Positions 28,522 to 38,383 of a stretch of 64,000 nucleotides of DNA are shown here, one piece after another. The translations under genes were made by a program, and so were the position numbers. Numbering within the stretch: position 1 is the first letter of the stretch; each line of letters opens with the position of its first letter. The stretch comes from Rhodococcus erythropolis NBRC 15567 (GTDB taxonomy: Bacteria > Actinomycetota > Actinomycetes > Mycobacteriales > Mycobacteriaceae). The stretch lies in the NCBI RefSeq assembly GCF_001552595.1, contig NZ_BCRM01000036.1, positions 1-64,000 on the forward strand, read 5' to 3'. A model generated the notes under the pieces. That model had not been told where the DNA came from and did no database searches. It was given only the letters and a program-made list of their open reading frames with translations.

Positions 28522-29175
28522 TTAACCCTCCAATTGTGGGTCGGCTTCCAGATTCGTCAGCCCATTCCAACACAAATTCACGAGGTGAGCGGCGACAACT
28601 TCCTTCGACGGAGTCCGTTCGTCGAGCCACCAAGTAGCCGTAGTGGACACCATGCCGACAAGCGCCTGTGCGTACATCGTTGCTAGTCCGGGGTCGAAAC
28701 CGCGTCTGGAGAAGTCCCCCGCAAGCAGGTAGCCCACCTGACTGATCGCATCGTTGAGCAAGCTCGAATACGTCCCACTGGGCGCGACGACGGACGAATC
28801 GCGCACGAGTATCCGAAATCCGTCAGTGTGCTCTTCCACGTAGGTGAGCAAAGCCAACGCAACCCGCTCGACTCGAACTCTCGAGCGATTTTGCGAGAGC
28901 GACGACGTGATCATCTCGAGGAGTCGCGACATCTCCCGGTCCACTACTACGGCGTACAGCCCCTCCTTGCCTCCGAAGTGCTCGTACACGACCGGCTTGG
29001 ACACGTTTGCTCGCTGGGCGATCTCCTCGATCGACGTCGCTTCGTATCCCCGTTCGGCGAACAATGCCCGCCCGATCTCGATCAGTTGTTGCCGACGTTG
29101 GGTACCGGTCATCCGGATCCGTGTCACTCGTTCGGGAACTGGATCCCCGCCACCCGAACCGGACACCGCCGCCAT
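28522..29175 (-). CDS. TetR-family regulator of the glmU-mfd backbone
   Basis: 217 aa from ATG 29175 behind GAGGAAG. The helix-turn-helix is [34 protein letters not shown], and the ligand domain contains [10 protein letters not shown]. It appears to correspond to M. tuberculosis Rv1019, a TetR protein between glmU and mfd in the same relative orientation; that equivalence comes from recalled gene order and not from alignment. Its target is unknown. It shares a 154-bp upstream gap with the tRNA-Gln gene. Confidence 0.88.
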   Translation of the reverse strand: MAAVSGSGGGDPVPERVTRIRMTGTQRRQQLIEIGRALFAERGYEATSIEEIAQRANVSKPVVYEHFGGKEGLYAVVVDREMSRLLEMITSSLSQNRSRVRVERVALALLTYVEEHTDGFRILVRDSSVVAPSGTYSSLLNDAISQVGYLLAGDFSRRGFDPGLATMYAQALVGMVSTTATWWLDERTPSKEVVAAHLVNLCWNGLTNLEADPQLEG

Positions 29176-29329
29176 TGTCTTCCTCTCGCCGACACACAAA
29201 TTACTGCTGTGGACGCTCAGCCTATCGGGACTTCGGGGACCCAATCAGAGGAGCGGTTCGACCTACGGCGGGTCGGCATGCGATTATTCTTGCGCGCGTT
29301 CGGCCGCAAGGCTCGGCAATGCGTGGCAA

Positions 29330-29400
29330 TCCGCCGTGGTGTAATGGCAGCACCTCTGATTTTGGTTCAGATAGTTCAGGTTCGAGTCCTGGCGGCGGAG
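29330..29400 (+). tRNA. tRNA-Gln (anticodon UUG)
   Basis: The cloverleaf can be drawn by eye: acceptor TCCGCCG pairs with CGGCGGA, anticodon stem TCTGA with TCAGA around the loop TTTTGGT (anticodon TTG, reads CAA), and a T arm CAGG-TTCGAGT-CCTG. Length is 71 nt with discriminator G; no CCA is encoded. It sits between the TetR gene and glmU. Confidence 0.95.
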
Positions 29401-29478
29401 CTGGTGAACAACATGCATTTTCCGAGCGGAAATGCGTGTCTTGATCGACAGTTTGATCGACAGAGGGAGCTCAAACCA

Positions 29479-30930
29479 GTGCAGACCGCCGTGATCGTTC
29501 TCGCAGCGGGTGCCGGTACACGAATGAAGTCGAAGACTCCCAAGGTCCTCCACACTCTTGCCGGACGCAGCATGCTGGCACATTCGCTTCACGCGGCAAC
29601 CTCACTGAACCCCACGCACCTGGTTACCGTCGTCGGTCACGATCGTGAGCGTGTCACCGAAGCAGTCAACGCAGTCGCGGGTGAACTGGGCCGGCCCGTC
29701 ACCGTCGCCGTTCAGGACGAGCAGAAGGGCACCGGGCACGCCGTCAGTTGCGGACTCGAGGGTCTGCCGGCGGACTTCGCCGGAACCGTACTCGTGACGG
29801 CCGCCGACGTGCCGCTGCTCGACGGCAAGACCATCGCAGACCTCCTCGCTCAGCACACTGCCGCCCCCGCGGCTGCGGTCACGGTGTTGACGTCGACTGC
29901 CCTCGACCCCACCGGCTACGGACGGATCCTTCGCACGACGGACGGCGAAGTCAACGCCATCGTCGAAGAGAAGGAAGCCACCGATTCGCAGCGCTCGATC
30001 ACCGAGGTCAATTCAGGTGTCTACGCCTTCGACTTCGAGACTCTGCGCGATGCGCTGGCGTCTCTCGACTCCAACAACGCACAGCACGAGTTCTATCTCA
30101 CCGATGTGATCATGATCGCCCGTCGCGCGGGCAAGCGTGTTCGCGCGCAGCACATCGCGGATTCGGTTCTCGTCGCGGGCGCCAACGACCGCGTGCAGCT
30201 CTCGACGCTCGCCCGCGAGATGAACCGTCGGATCCTCGAGACGTGGATGCGTGCCGGCGTCACCGTCGTCGATCCGGCGAGCACGTGGATCGATTGCGGC
30301 GTGCACATCGCACAGGACGTGACGCTCCTGCCCGGAGTTCAGTTGACCGGCACAACGTCGGTGGGCGAGGACGCCGTGATCGGCCCCGACACCACCTTGG
30401 ACAACGTGAGCGTCGGGGAGCGCGCGCAAGTCGTCCGCTCCCACGGGACCGACTCCGTAATCGGAGCCGACGCGACCGTCGGTCCTTTCGCCTACCTGCG
30501 GCCGGCTACACGCCTCGGTGACCACGGGAAGATCGGCGCATACGTGGAAACGAAGAACGCGGACATCGGCGAGCATTCGAAGATTCCGCATCTTACCTAC
30601 GTCGGCGACGCCACCATCGGCCATCACAGCAACATCGGGGCTTCGAGCGTCTTCGTCAATTACGACGGCGTGAACAAGAGCCGTACTGTGGTGGGGTCGC
30701 ATGTGCGAACCGGTTCCGACACGATGTTCGTCGCCCCGCTCACCGTTGGTGACGGCGCATATACCGGGGCCGGAACCGTTCTGCGAAACGACGTACCGCC
30801 AGGGGCGCTTGCCGTCTCCGGTGGTTTGCAGCGCAACATCGAGGGCTGGGTCCAGAAGAATCGTCCCGGCACGCCCGCGGCCGATGCTGCAGCAGCAGCT
30901 GCACAACCTGACGGCCCTGCAACAACCTGA
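29479..30930 (+). CDS. glmU: Bifunctional UDP-N-acetylglucosamine pyrophosphorylase / glucosamine-1-phosphate N-acetyltransferase
   Basis: 483 aa from GTG 29479. The open frame extends far upstream through the tRNA gene, so the start was fixed by the conserved N-terminus [20 protein letters not shown]. Residues 1 to about 230 are the uridyltransferase; from about 255 to 450 a left-handed beta-helix forms the acetyltransferase, with [11 protein letters not shown] and [10 protein letters not shown]. It makes UDP-GlcNAc for peptidoglycan and other envelope glycans. The C-terminus is an Ala-rich tail, as in mycobacteria. prs follows 72 bp downstream, the conserved glmU-prs pair. Confidence 0.96.
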   Translation: MQTAVIVLAAGAGTRMKSKTPKVLHTLAGRSMLAHSLHAATSLNPTHLVTVVGHDRERVTEAVNAVAGELGRPVTVAVQDEQKGTGHAVSCGLEGLPADFAGTVLVTAADVPLLDGKTIADLLAQHTAAPAAAVTVLTSTALDPTGYGRILRTTDGEVNAIVEEKEATDSQRSITEVNSGVYAFDFETLRDALASLDSNNAQHEFYLTDVIMIARRAGKRVRAQHIADSVLVAGANDRVQLSTLAREMNRRILETWMRAGVTVVDPASTWIDCGVHIAQDVTLLPGVQLTGTTSVGEDAVIGPDTTLDNVSVGERAQVVRSHGTDSVIGADATVGPFAYLRPATRLGDHGKIGAYVETKNADIGEHSKIPHLTYVGDATIGHHSNIGASSVFVNYDGVNKSRTVVGSHVRTGSDTMFVAPLTVGDGAYTGAGTVLRNDVPPGALAVSGGLQRNIEGWVQKNRPGTPAADAAAAAAQPDGPATT

Positions 30931-31002
30931 CAGCCCTGCACTACCTGACAGCACAGATCACCACCAGATCGACCGGCAAGTACAAAAGGATGGCATGAAC
31001 CA

Positions 31003-31983
31003 GTGACTGCGAATTGGATCGACAACCAGAAGAACCTGATGTTGTTCTCGGGTCGCGCACATCCCGAGTTGGCGGAGCAGGTGGCGAAGGAACTCGACAT
31101 CAGCGTCACCCCGCAGACCGCGCGTGACTTCGCGAACGGTGAGATCTTCGTTCGATTCGAAGAGTCGGTTCGCGGCTCCGACGCGTTCGTCCTGCAGAGT
31201 CATCCGGCACCGCTGAACACGTGGGTGATGGAGCAGCTCATCATGATCGACGCTCTCAAGCGTGGATCGGCAAAGCGCATCACTGCCGTTCTTCCGTTCT
31301 ACCCGTACGCCCGCCAGGACAAGAAGCACCGCGGACGCGAGCCGATCTCCGCTCGCCTGATCGCTGACCTGCTCAAGACTGCCGGCGCCGATCGCATCAT
31401 CACGGTCGACCTTCATACCGATCAGATCCAGGGCTTTTTCGACGGCCCCGTCGATCACATGCACGCACACAGCCAGTTGGCCAACCATATTCGCGCGGGC
31501 TACAACCTCGAGAACATCACGGTGGTCTCCCCCGACTCGGGCCGCGTTCGTGTCGCCGAGAAATGGGCCGACTCGCTCGGCGGAGCGCCGCTGGCGTTCA
31601 TTCACAAGACGCGCGATCCCTTGGTACCCAACCAGGTCAAATCCAACCGCGTCGTCGGTGATGTCGAAGGTCGCACCTGCATCCTGATCGACGACATGAT
31701 CGACACCGGCGGAACCATCGCCGGCGCGGTCAAGGTACTCAAGGAGGCCGGAGCGGGTGACGTCGTCATCGCTGCAACCCACGGCGTCCTCTCCGACCCT
31801 GCTGCCGAGCGTCTGTCGACGTGTGGCGCAAAGGAAGTTGTTGTCACCAATACACTTCCGATCGACGAGTCGAAGAAGTTCCCGACGCTGACGGTGCTGT
31901 CCATCGCACCGCTGCTGGCTCGCACCATCAAGGAAGTTTTCGAGAACGGTTCTGTGACTTCGCTGTTCAACGGCAGCGCCTAG
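31003..31983 (+). CDS. prs: Ribose-phosphate pyrophosphokinase
   Basis: 326 aa from GTG 31003. It makes PRPP from ribose 5-phosphate and ATP for nucleotides, histidine, tryptophan, NAD and, in Actinobacteria, arabinan donor synthesis. Visible motifs are the flexible-loop FYPYARQDKKHRGREPIS, the VDLHTDQIQGFF segment and the PRPP-binding CILIDDMIDTGGT. A strong hairpin follows the stop. Confidence 0.97.
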   Translation: MTANWIDNQKNLMLFSGRAHPELAEQVAKELDISVTPQTARDFANGEIFVRFEESVRGSDAFVLQSHPAPLNTWVMEQLIMIDALKRGSAKRITAVLPFYPYARQDKKHRGREPISARLIADLLKTAGADRIITVDLHTDQIQGFFDGPVDHMHAHSQLANHIRAGYNLENITVVSPDSGRVRVAEKWADSLGGAPLAFIHKTRDPLVPNQVKSNRVVGDVEGRTCILIDDMIDTGGTIAGAVKVLKEAGAGDVVIAATHGVLSDPAAERLSTCGAKEVVVTNTLPIDESKKFPTLTVLSIAPLLARTIKEVFENGSVTSLFNGSA

Positions 31984-31997
31984 TCTCACGCTGCTCT

Positions 31998-32041
31998 ACG
32001 GGCGCGTACCTGTGACTTCACGGTCACTGGTACGCGCCCGT
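31998..32041 (+). terminator. Hairpin terminator after prs
   Basis: Outer stem of 13 bp (31998-32010 with 32029-32041) and an inner GTGAC/GTCAC stem. No U-run follows, as is common in high-GC Actinobacteria. Confidence 0.7.
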
Positions 32042-32185
32042 CGTCGTCTTCGTGAACACCATAGAAACAGACCACCCGGTCACCATGAAACCACCTGTGG
32101 GACACACGAATACCACCGAATGCGGCATTCAGCATGATCTTGATCACGCCCACGACCAGAAACCCAGGTCGATGTTGGGGCGGTG

Positions 32186-32214
32186 TTCACCGCGCCGCAA
32201 TCTTCGCCTAGTGT
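32186..32214 (+). promoter_or_regulatory. Promoter of a probably leaderless gene
   Basis: TTCACC at 32186-32191 and TAGTGT at 32209-32214 with a 17-bp spacer place the transcription start at about 32221-32223, on the GTG chosen as start of the following gene. Confidence 0.4.
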
Positions 32215-32222
32215 GGCTCGTC

Positions 32223-32879
32223 GTGATCGACGCGCAAACCCTGGAATCCCGGCCCGAATCTCATTCCCTGAATTCATCAGTTCCGACGATCCGGCGGTGG
32301 CGCCCAGGATCTTGTGTCTGGTGCGGAGACGACAACTCCGTGGACATGTTCCGCAACGAACCCCGCTGTGGAAAATGTCGTGAAAACGAAGGCATCATCG
32401 ACGACGCGAAGCGCTTCCTCGGTATGTACGGTCTGCGCCCGCTCGGCGGCACGCTGCAGTCCGACGACGACGAAGAGCGCGAGTACCGCGTCAACGCTCG
32501 CGAGGCTCGCCGAGTTCTGAACGAGATCCGCATGGACGTCCTTCCCGATGCGGCCGCCGTTCGCAAGGCAATTCGGCCCCGTGCCGCAACGGTTGTCGCC
32601 GACACGTCACCCGCACGGGCTTCCCGCCCCGCCAGCACGGGCACAGCGACGCGCGTTGCCGCTCCGGTCAAGACGGACACCGTGGACATCGATACGCTCC
32701 AGGCTCGCGTCCTAGGGCTTCTCGATCAGCTCGGCTCGATCGACGAGCAGATCAAGGTCGCCGAACTCGCACAAGGGTTGCCGGCGCGCGCGCGACTGAG
32801 CGATCTCAACAAGCAGAAGGCCACGGTTCTTCGCACGCTGGCCGCTCTCGAGAAGGCTCGCATCGCCGCCTCCAACTAA
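32223..32879 (+). CDS. Hypothetical protein with a zinc-ribbon-like segment and C-terminal coiled coil
   Basis: 218 aa if it starts at GTG 32223 as a leaderless message; GTG 32211 is an alternative and the frame is open further up to 32052 without support. Near residue 35 it has CVWCGDDNSVDMFRNEPRC-GKC, two CxxC pairs spaced like a zinc ribbon. A central Ala/Thr/Arg-rich linker (about 115-155) leads to a helical C-terminus with heptad character. I recognise no family. It stands alone between the prs terminator and its own terminator. Confidence 0.6.
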   Translation: MIDAQTLESRPESHSLNSSVPTIRRWRPGSCVWCGDDNSVDMFRNEPRCGKCRENEGIIDDAKRFLGMYGLRPLGGTLQSDDDEEREYRVNAREARRVLNEIRMDVLPDAAAVRKAIRPRAATVVADTSPARASRPASTGTATRVAAPVKTDTVDIDTLQARVLGLLDQLGSIDEQIKVAELAQGLPARARLSDLNKQKATVLRTLAALEKARIAASN

Positions 32880-32898
32880 TTCCTTCGCGTCCGTCCCA

Positions 32899-32930
32899 CG
32901 GCCCCGTCTCCCTTGCGAGACGGGGCCGTT
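32899..32930 (+). terminator. Rho-independent-type terminator
   Basis: Perfect 13-bp stem (32899-32911 with 32918-32930) with a 6-nt loop, followed by TCTGT. It ends the zinc-ribbon gene and excludes starts for the next gene upstream of it. Confidence 0.8.
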
Positions 32931-32957
32931 CTGTATGAGCAGGTACCTTTACGAATC

Positions 32958-34538
32958 GTGAATGACATCACCATCACCTTTGTCGTGCTTGCACTGGTCG
33001 TGGCGCTGTTCGTGTTCGGCCGAATCCCGGTCGGCATCATCGCGATCGGCACTGCCCTGGCGCTCTACGCCACCGGTGTCATCACGATGGAGCAGGCGCT
33101 TGCCGGATTCGGCGATCCCACGGTGGTGTTCATCGCCGCGCTCTTCGTCGTCAGCGAAGCCCTCGACGCCACCGGTGTCACCACGTGGGCGGGCGAGAAA
33201 CTACTGGCGAAAGTCGGCGAATCCCGTGTCCGCCTCTTGAGTGCGATCATGTTGCTGGTTGCCGCGTTGACCGCATTGATCAGCGTCAACGGAGCCGTAG
33301 CCGCGCTGGTGCCGATGGTGGTCGTCTTGGCAGTGCGTCTCGGTAAGTCGACGTCACAACTGCTTCTGCCGTTGGCATTTGCCGCCCATGCCGGTTCGAT
33401 GCTCACCTTGACCGGAACACCGGTCAACATCATCGTTTCCGAAGCCGCCGAGGAATCCGGGGCCGGTGCTTTCGGGTTCTTCAGTTTCACCTTGGTCGGC
33501 GCGCCGCTCGTTTTGGGAACGATCGCGATCGCCGTACTTCTCGGTCCTCACGTCCTCCCCCATCGTGCGGGGACGTCGATGTCGCCTGACCTGAGCCGGC
33601 ATGCCAAGACCCTCGCGAAGCAGTATCAGTTGATGGGCAAGGATGCGCCGTCCGCAGAGCCCTTGATCACCAAGCACGACGGTGTGGTCGAAGTGATAAT
33701 CCCGCCGCGCTCGGAAATGATCGGCGACAGGGCTTTTCCCGGCATGGTGACCGACAGTGGCGATCTGGTGATCCTCGCGGTCCAGCGTGCCGGTGAGGAC
33801 TGCGGCCCGAAGGGCGTCAAGTTGGCGGCAGGTGACACGCTCCTCCTGCAAGGCAACTGGGACGATCTCGACACCCACACCGCGGTCGATCCGAATGTCC
33901 TCGTGGTCGACGCACCTGGTCAGATCCGTAAGCAGGCAGCGCCGTTGGGAACTCGCGCGGTCATCGCCCTCGTCGTCGTCGCGGCGATGGTCGTGTTGCT
34001 GACCTTCGGATTGGTGCCGTCGGCGATAGCCGGACTCCTCGCGGCGTGTGCGATGGTTTTGTTACGAGTGATCAGCGTGGAGCAAGCGCATCGGTCCATC
34101 TCGTGGACCACGTTGATTCTCGTCGGCGGAATGATCCCGCTCTCGACCGCGATCCAGCAGACCGGCGCAGCCGAGAAACTCGCTCATGCCTTCGTCGACG
34201 TCGTCGGTGGTGCAAGCCCGTATGTCGTCGTCGCCGGACTCTTCGTCGTGACGGCGACGCTGGGTCAGCTGATCAGCAACACCGCGACCGCGCTGATCAT
34301 CACGCCGATCGCCATCTCGGTCGCCAGCGAACTCGATATCTCGGTGGTGCCCCTTCTGATGACGGTGACTGTCGCTGCCGCAGCCTCCTTCCTGACACCC
34401 GTCGCCACTCCCGCGAACATGATGGTGATGGGACCTGGCGGATACAAGTTCGGCGACTACTGGAAGCTCGGACTCCCGATGTTGTTGTGGTTCCTGGTAG
34501 TTGCGACGGTGTTGATCCCAGTGATCTGGAGTTTCTGA
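32958..34538 (+). CDS. SLC13/ArsB-like anion permease with central TrkA-C domain
   Basis: 526 aa from GTG 32958; earlier in-frame codons lie in the terminator. Two membrane halves of five to six helices each flank a soluble RCK/TrkA-C-like insert (about 205-290, GVVEVIIPPRSEMIG...GDTLLLQG). Each half has a re-entrant loop typical of the ion-transporter superfamily, e.g. TGTPVNIIVSEAA and ATPANMMVMGPGG. The family carries dicarboxylates, sulfate or other anions with sodium or protons. The cyclase-family gene starts in its stop codon (TGATG), so the substrate could relate to that enzyme. No -35 element is clear; the message may be leaderless. Confidence 0.8.
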   Translation: MNDITITFVVLALVVALFVFGRIPVGIIAIGTALALYATGVITMEQALAGFGDPTVVFIAALFVVSEALDATGVTTWAGEKLLAKVGESRVRLLSAIMLLVAALTALISVNGAVAALVPMVVVLAVRLGKSTSQLLLPLAFAAHAGSMLTLTGTPVNIIVSEAAEESGAGAFGFFSFTLVGAPLVLGTIAIAVLLGPHVLPHRAGTSMSPDLSRHAKTLAKQYQLMGKDAPSAEPLITKHDGVVEVIIPPRSEMIGDRAFPGMVTDSGDLVILAVQRAGEDCGPKGVKLAAGDTLLLQGNWDDLDTHTAVDPNVLVVDAPGQIRKQAAPLGTRAVIALVVVAAMVVLLTFGLVPSAIAGLLAACAMVLLRVISVEQAHRSISWTTLILVGGMIPLSTAIQQTGAAEKLAHAFVDVVGGASPYVVVAGLFVVTATLGQLISNTATALIITPIAISVASELDISVVPLLMTVTVAAAASFLTPVATPANMMVMGPGGYKFGDYWKLGLPMLLWFLVVATVLIPVIWSF

Positions 34539-35425
34539 TGTGCTCACCGAAGGTGTTGTCGGAGGTCTACGAATCGATCGGACGAGAGGGCAGGAAAGTC
34601 AGCCGACGATCGATGTTCGCGGCGCTCGGCACTACTGCGCTCGGTGCGACCGTCGTGGCCGGCGCGGTGCAGCCCATCGCGTCGGCAGCGCCATCGGGTC
34701 GGACCATCGTCGATCTGACCCATGTACTGACGCCGGATTTCCCGGTGTGGCCGGGCGCGCGCTCGTTCGAGATGAGGAACCTGGCGAAGATCGCCGACGC
34801 CGGCGGGTCCATGGGCTCGCTCGGGTCCTCTGGTTTCGGCGGAAACTTCTACCTCAACGAACTCCGCCTCGAGGAACACACCGGTACGCACATCGACGCG
34901 CCCGCGCACGCCAGTGCGGACGGAATCACCGTCGAGAAGATTCCGGTCGCCGACCTCGTCGTACCGATTGCGGTCGTCGATATCAGCGCCCGAGCTTCCG
35001 TCGACCCTGACGCGTTGCTCACCCGCCAGAACATCCTCGATTGGGAAGCCGTCCACGGGACGATCTCTCCTCGCAGCCTGGTGGCGATGAACTCGGGCTG
35101 GGATACCCGGGCCGGTGCCGGCGGAGCCTTCACGAATCGAGATGTACACGGCGTGCAACACACTCCGGGATTCGCCCCCGAAGCGATCGACTTTCTCGTC
35201 TGCGAGCGCAACATAGTGGCCGTGGGTTCTGACACTCTCAGCATCGACGCGGGCCGAAGCACCACCCACGGGGCTCACCGAAGCGCTTTGGGCTCAGGAA
35301 AGTACGCAGTCGAAGCCCTCGCGAACCTGTCCGCACTTCCGGCCGTCGGCGCCACGGTGATGGTGGGAGCGCCGACGCATGCGGGTGGTTCGGGTGGTCC
35401 GTGCCGGGTCATCGCCTGGTATTGA
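34538..35425 (+). CDS. Exported cyclase-family (kynurenine formamidase-like) hydrolase
   Basis: 295 aa from ATG 34538, overlapping the permease stop by one base. The N-terminus carries a Tat-type signal, KVSRRSMFAALG with a following hydrophobic stretch and AAPS cleavage region. The metal-binding motif HTGTHIDAPAH of the cyclase/KynB family is complete. Relatives hydrolyse formamides, carbamates or lactones. Export by Tat suggests a folded metalloenzyme outside the membrane, possibly freeing an organic anion that the coupled permease imports. The gene ends 3 bp from the convergent dehydrogenase gene. Confidence 0.82.
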   Translation: MCSPKVLSEVYESIGREGRKVSRRSMFAALGTTALGATVVAGAVQPIASAAPSGRTIVDLTHVLTPDFPVWPGARSFEMRNLAKIADAGGSMGSLGSSGFGGNFYLNELRLEEHTGTHIDAPAHASADGITVEKIPVADLVVPIAVVDISARASVDPDALLTRQNILDWEAVHGTISPRSLVAMNSGWDTRAGAGGAFTNRDVHGVQHTPGFAPEAIDFLVCERNIVAVGSDTLSIDAGRSTTHGAHRSALGSGKYAVEALANLSALPAVGATVMVGAPTHAGGSGGPCRVIAWY

Positions 35426-35428
35426 AGA

Positions 35429-36634
35429 TCAGGGCGTTGGCGTCACCCGCAGCACCTTGTCGCCTGCTCCGTTGTCGGTGGTCACCAGGAGCGAGCCGTC
35501 CGGCGTCGGAGTCACCGAGCGCAAGCGCCCGAACTGGTTCACCAATCCGAAGGTCTGCGCGTCGACCGAGCGTCCGTCGGCACTGAGGCGGAGGAAAATC
35601 AGTTCCTTGCTCTTGAGACCACCTATTACGAGCGCACCGTCCCAGGCACCCCACGCGGCTCCGCCCGTGAAGGCAGCGCTGGCGGTAGCCAACGTGGAGC
35701 TACCCGAACGCCACACCGCCGCAATTGCTCCCGGCACTCGCACCGGATCGGTCATCGGCACGGATTCGTCGTACGTTCCGGGAAGCCGATCCGGGCGGTA
35801 GCCGTAATTTCCGCCGGGGGTAAGCAGATTGACTTCGTCGTCGACGCTTGTGCCCTGTTCAACCGAGTAGACCCGGCCGGTTCCAGGTTGCACGGCCAAG
35901 CCTTGGACGTTGCGATGCCCGAGCGTGTAGACGGGGCTGCCTGCATTCGGATTCCCCCCTGCTGGAGATCCGTCGGCGTTGATGTGCAAGACCTTGCCGC
36001 CCAGCGAATTCGGATCCTGCGGAACGCTCGGCGTCGCGGTGTCACCCGTCCCGACGAACAGCGTTCCGTCCTGGGCCGCCAGAATTCGGCAACCCCCGTG
36101 ACGCCCGGACGAGACCGGGATTCCTGGCAATACGGTTCCGGTTCGAGTGAGGGCGGTCCATCCGGCGTCGACGGTCCACGAGATCACTCGAACGTCCGTG
36201 ACTCCCCCAGCGCTGAATCCCTGGCAGGTGTAGAGGGTGCGCGACTGAGCGAAGTCACGGGCAAGCGCGATGCCCATGAGCCCGGTTTCGGACTGAGCGT
36301 AGAGATCCGAAAGGTCAGCAGAGACTGGACCTGTCGTGTTGTCGCCTCGGCGAACGAAGAATCCGCCGGACCGTTGTCCCGTCAGGATCGCGCCGTCCGG
36401 GGCTGCCACGACGTCCCAGGGGTGGTCGAGTCCGTCGACGAGTGTGGTGACCGACAGCTGCGGGAGGGTGTTCTCGATGGGGATGTCCGGGTCGTCACCG
36501 CCCAGCGATCCGGTGCTTCCGTTGCCGAAACTGCCGGGGTCGAAGGGAAAGGGTTGAGCCACGCTCTGCGTTACCGGCATCACCAGTACTGCAGTCAGGG
36601 CCACGGTCAATGCGGCGAGCTTCGGATGACGCAC
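35429..36634 (-). CDS. Secreted PQQ-dependent sugar dehydrogenase-like beta-propeller (glucose/sorbosone dehydrogenase family)
   Basis: 401 aa from GTG 36634 with GAGGAG upstream. A Sec signal peptide (1 to about 27, ending VAQP) is followed by a six-bladed propeller with LDHPWDVVAAPDGAILTGQRSG, GTGDTATPSVPQDPNSLGGKVLHI and GHRNVQGLAVQPGTG, typical for this family. Members oxidise sugars with PQQ or bind sugars outside the cell. Whether PQQ is made is not visible here. About 40 bp upstream lies AAACAGAC (36675-36682), a perfect half of the shared operator without a good partner. Confidence 0.85.
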   Translation of the reverse strand: MRHPKLAALTVALTAVLVMPVTQSVAQPFPFDPGSFGNGSTGSLGGDDPDIPIENTLPQLSVTTLVDGLDHPWDVVAAPDGAILTGQRSGGFFVRRGDNTTGPVSADLSDLYAQSETGLMGIALARDFAQSRTLYTCQGFSAGGVTDVRVISWTVDAGWTALTRTGTVLPGIPVSSGRHGGCRILAAQDGTLFVGTGDTATPSVPQDPNSLGGKVLHINADGSPAGGNPNAGSPVYTLGHRNVQGLAVQPGTGRVYSVEQGTSVDDEVNLLTPGGNYGYRPDRLPGTYDESVPMTDPVRVPGAIAAVWRSGSSTLATASAAFTGGAAWGAWDGALVIGGLKSKELIFLRLSADGRSVDAQTFGLVNQFGRLRSVTPTPDGSLLVTTDNGAGDKVLRVTPTP

Positions 36635-36742
36635 GCGTTCTCCTCGGGTCGGAAACCGTTCTGCGCCTCACTATAAACAGACAAACACCATTTTTCGGGC
36701 CCTCTCGCTATACCCGCAGGCCACAGGAGAAGCGAAACCCCT

Positions 36743-38284
36743 TCAGAAGTCGGCAAACTCCGGCAAGGCGTTCGCCAGTGGGGACTCGTTGCGTCTTGAT
36801 GCAGATCGTGCCTTCCGCCAGCCGGGCACACTCCAGTCCAGGAGGTATTCGAGATCCGCTTCCACTCCCCTGTCCCGAAGTCCGAAACGTCGTTCCAGCG
36901 CATCGTCGTCCGTCAAATGCAGTCTCGCCGCGTCGGGCACTCTCAGTTCCGGGTCACAGAATGGGCCTACGGGCGCGGTAACCGTTCGTCGTCCTGACGG
37001 ATTTTTCCACTCCAGAAGACCACCTCCGATTTGCTTCACTGTCCACCTGCCAAACGTCTTCAGTCGGTGATGTTTTCGACACAGACAGGCCAAGTTCTGT
37101 TCTGCAGTAGGCCCTCCCTGAGCGGGGTTGCCGTGATCGAACGGCACCGTGTGGTCGATATCGCAACTATCAGAACGCACAACACAATTCGGAAAGCGGC
37201 ACGTACCGTCTCGCGTCCTTACAATCGTCGCCAACGCCGCGGACGGCTGGTACGTGGATTCACCGCGCCGCGAACCACTGTTCCTTCTCGAGCGATTACC
37301 CCTTGCCGCAGCGGGCAATATCTCCGGTGAGCGCATCGACCGACCCAGGCCGAGCACCGGTCCGACCGCCCCCGCAGTCGAACAGTGTTGCATCTCGGAC
37401 GGTGCAAGGGTGAGGACTCTCTGCCACGTGGCGTCCGCGGCGATCGCGCGCGCAAGGTCGGCATCGATGTGGCCGTACCCCTGCAAATAGCCTGGCAGAT
37501 CGTCGAATCCGAGCAGGGTGGAAGCGTTGACACCCACAAGAATTGTCGCAATCGGGAGCGCGGAGGTCTTCGTATCATCCCTACGGGTGCAATCGCCGTC
37601 GCACTGACAATCCAACGACGTCTTTCCTTCCGCCAATGCGATCAGTGCATCGGCACGACGTTGCCCGAAAGTTCTCGGATCGGAACCACACACCTGCATC
37701 GACATCGCACGGAGCCTGGTGGCCAAAGTCTGAGCGCCGACCGCTGGAAGCATTCCGTCCAGAGTCGACATACCGTCGTGCGACGCGCACGTCCGAACGT
37801 CCCGATCCGCCTCCGCACGAACTCGCCTGGCACGCACCCCATCAGGGTCGTGCCGAGCAATGAGACCTCGTGCGCGCGCCTTCAACTTGTTACCGGTTAC
37901 ACGGCAGGCACCGTCCACGAGGAGTCGCTCGATGTCATCGAGCGCGTGCTCGGAAACGTTGGCGAGAGCTTCGGACAGTGCCGTCGCTTTGGCCAGATCG
38001 ATGTCACCGCAAGCAAAAGCGGCCGCCACCCGCGGAAGTCGCCAGCGCAGGTCACATCCCAGTGCAATCATTTTCTGCGCGGCGTACTCCGTAATGCTCA
38101 GTATCGACGCGATCTCCACGTGCGCGAATTGACCCCGAAAAGCCTCATTGACTCCAACCGCGGCATCCTCCTCACAACGGTCCAAGTACAGCGCAGTGAC
38201 CGCGTCGATCTCGAGGAAGTGGGCGCGCGCGATTTCCGCATGCTGCCGAAACAGCGCGTCCGCGGAAGTCTTCGATTCGAACAT
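36743..38284 (-). CDS. DUF222/HNH endonuclease-domain protein (13E12 repeat family)
   Basis: 513 aa from ATG 38284. TAGAAT lies at the right distance for a leaderless start there; upstream TTG/GTG codons lack ribosome sites. The N-terminal two thirds is a helical DUF222 domain. The C-terminus has CRFPNC...CDIDHTVPFDHGNP...NLACLCRKHHRLKT, a complete HNH motif with Cys pairs. These proteins occur in many copies in Mycobacterium and Rhodococcus; their role is not established and they are often near mobile or variable regions. No terminal repeats or transposase were seen beside it. Confidence 0.85.
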   Translation of the reverse strand: MFESKTSADALFRQHAEIARAHFLEIDAVTALYLDRCEEDAAVGVNEAFRGQFAHVEIASILSITEYAAQKMIALGCDLRWRLPRVAAAFACGDIDLAKATALSEALANVSEHALDDIERLLVDGACRVTGNKLKARARGLIARHDPDGVRARRVRAEADRDVRTCASHDGMSTLDGMLPAVGAQTLATRLRAMSMQVCGSDPRTFGQRRADALIALAEGKTSLDCQCDGDCTRRDDTKTSALPIATILVGVNASTLLGFDDLPGYLQGYGHIDADLARAIAADATWQRVLTLAPSEMQHCSTAGAVGPVLGLGRSMRSPEILPAAARGNRSRRNSGSRRGESTYQPSAALATIVRTRDGTCRFPNCVVRSDSCDIDHTVPFDHGNPAQGGPTAEQNLACLCRKHHRLKTFGRWTVKQIGGGLLEWKNPSGRRTVTAPVGPFCDPELRVPDAARLHLTDDDALERRFGLRDRGVEADLEYLLDWSVPGWRKARSASRRNESPLANALPEFADF

Positions 38285-38383
38285 ATGAGCGATTCTACGG
38301 GCGCCCACCGACAAGTCTTGCGGAATCCCGGGGTATTCACCGATCCCCTAGGAGGAGACCGCATCCTCTGACATGCGCTCGCT

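Noticed and set aside
28828..29478. Long open frame in phase with glmU running through the TetR antisense and the tRNA gene
   Set aside because: It crosses tRNA-Gln and the conserved GlmU N-terminus begins at 29479.
32063..32085. AAACAGAC before the zinc-ribbon gene as another operator copy
   Set aside because: Only the left half is present; the right arm has no match and the site is about 150 bp from the start.
34046..34537. Open frame extending the cyclase-family gene into the permease gene
   Set aside because: Arg-rich shadow of the permease frame; the Tat signal starts right after ATG 34538.
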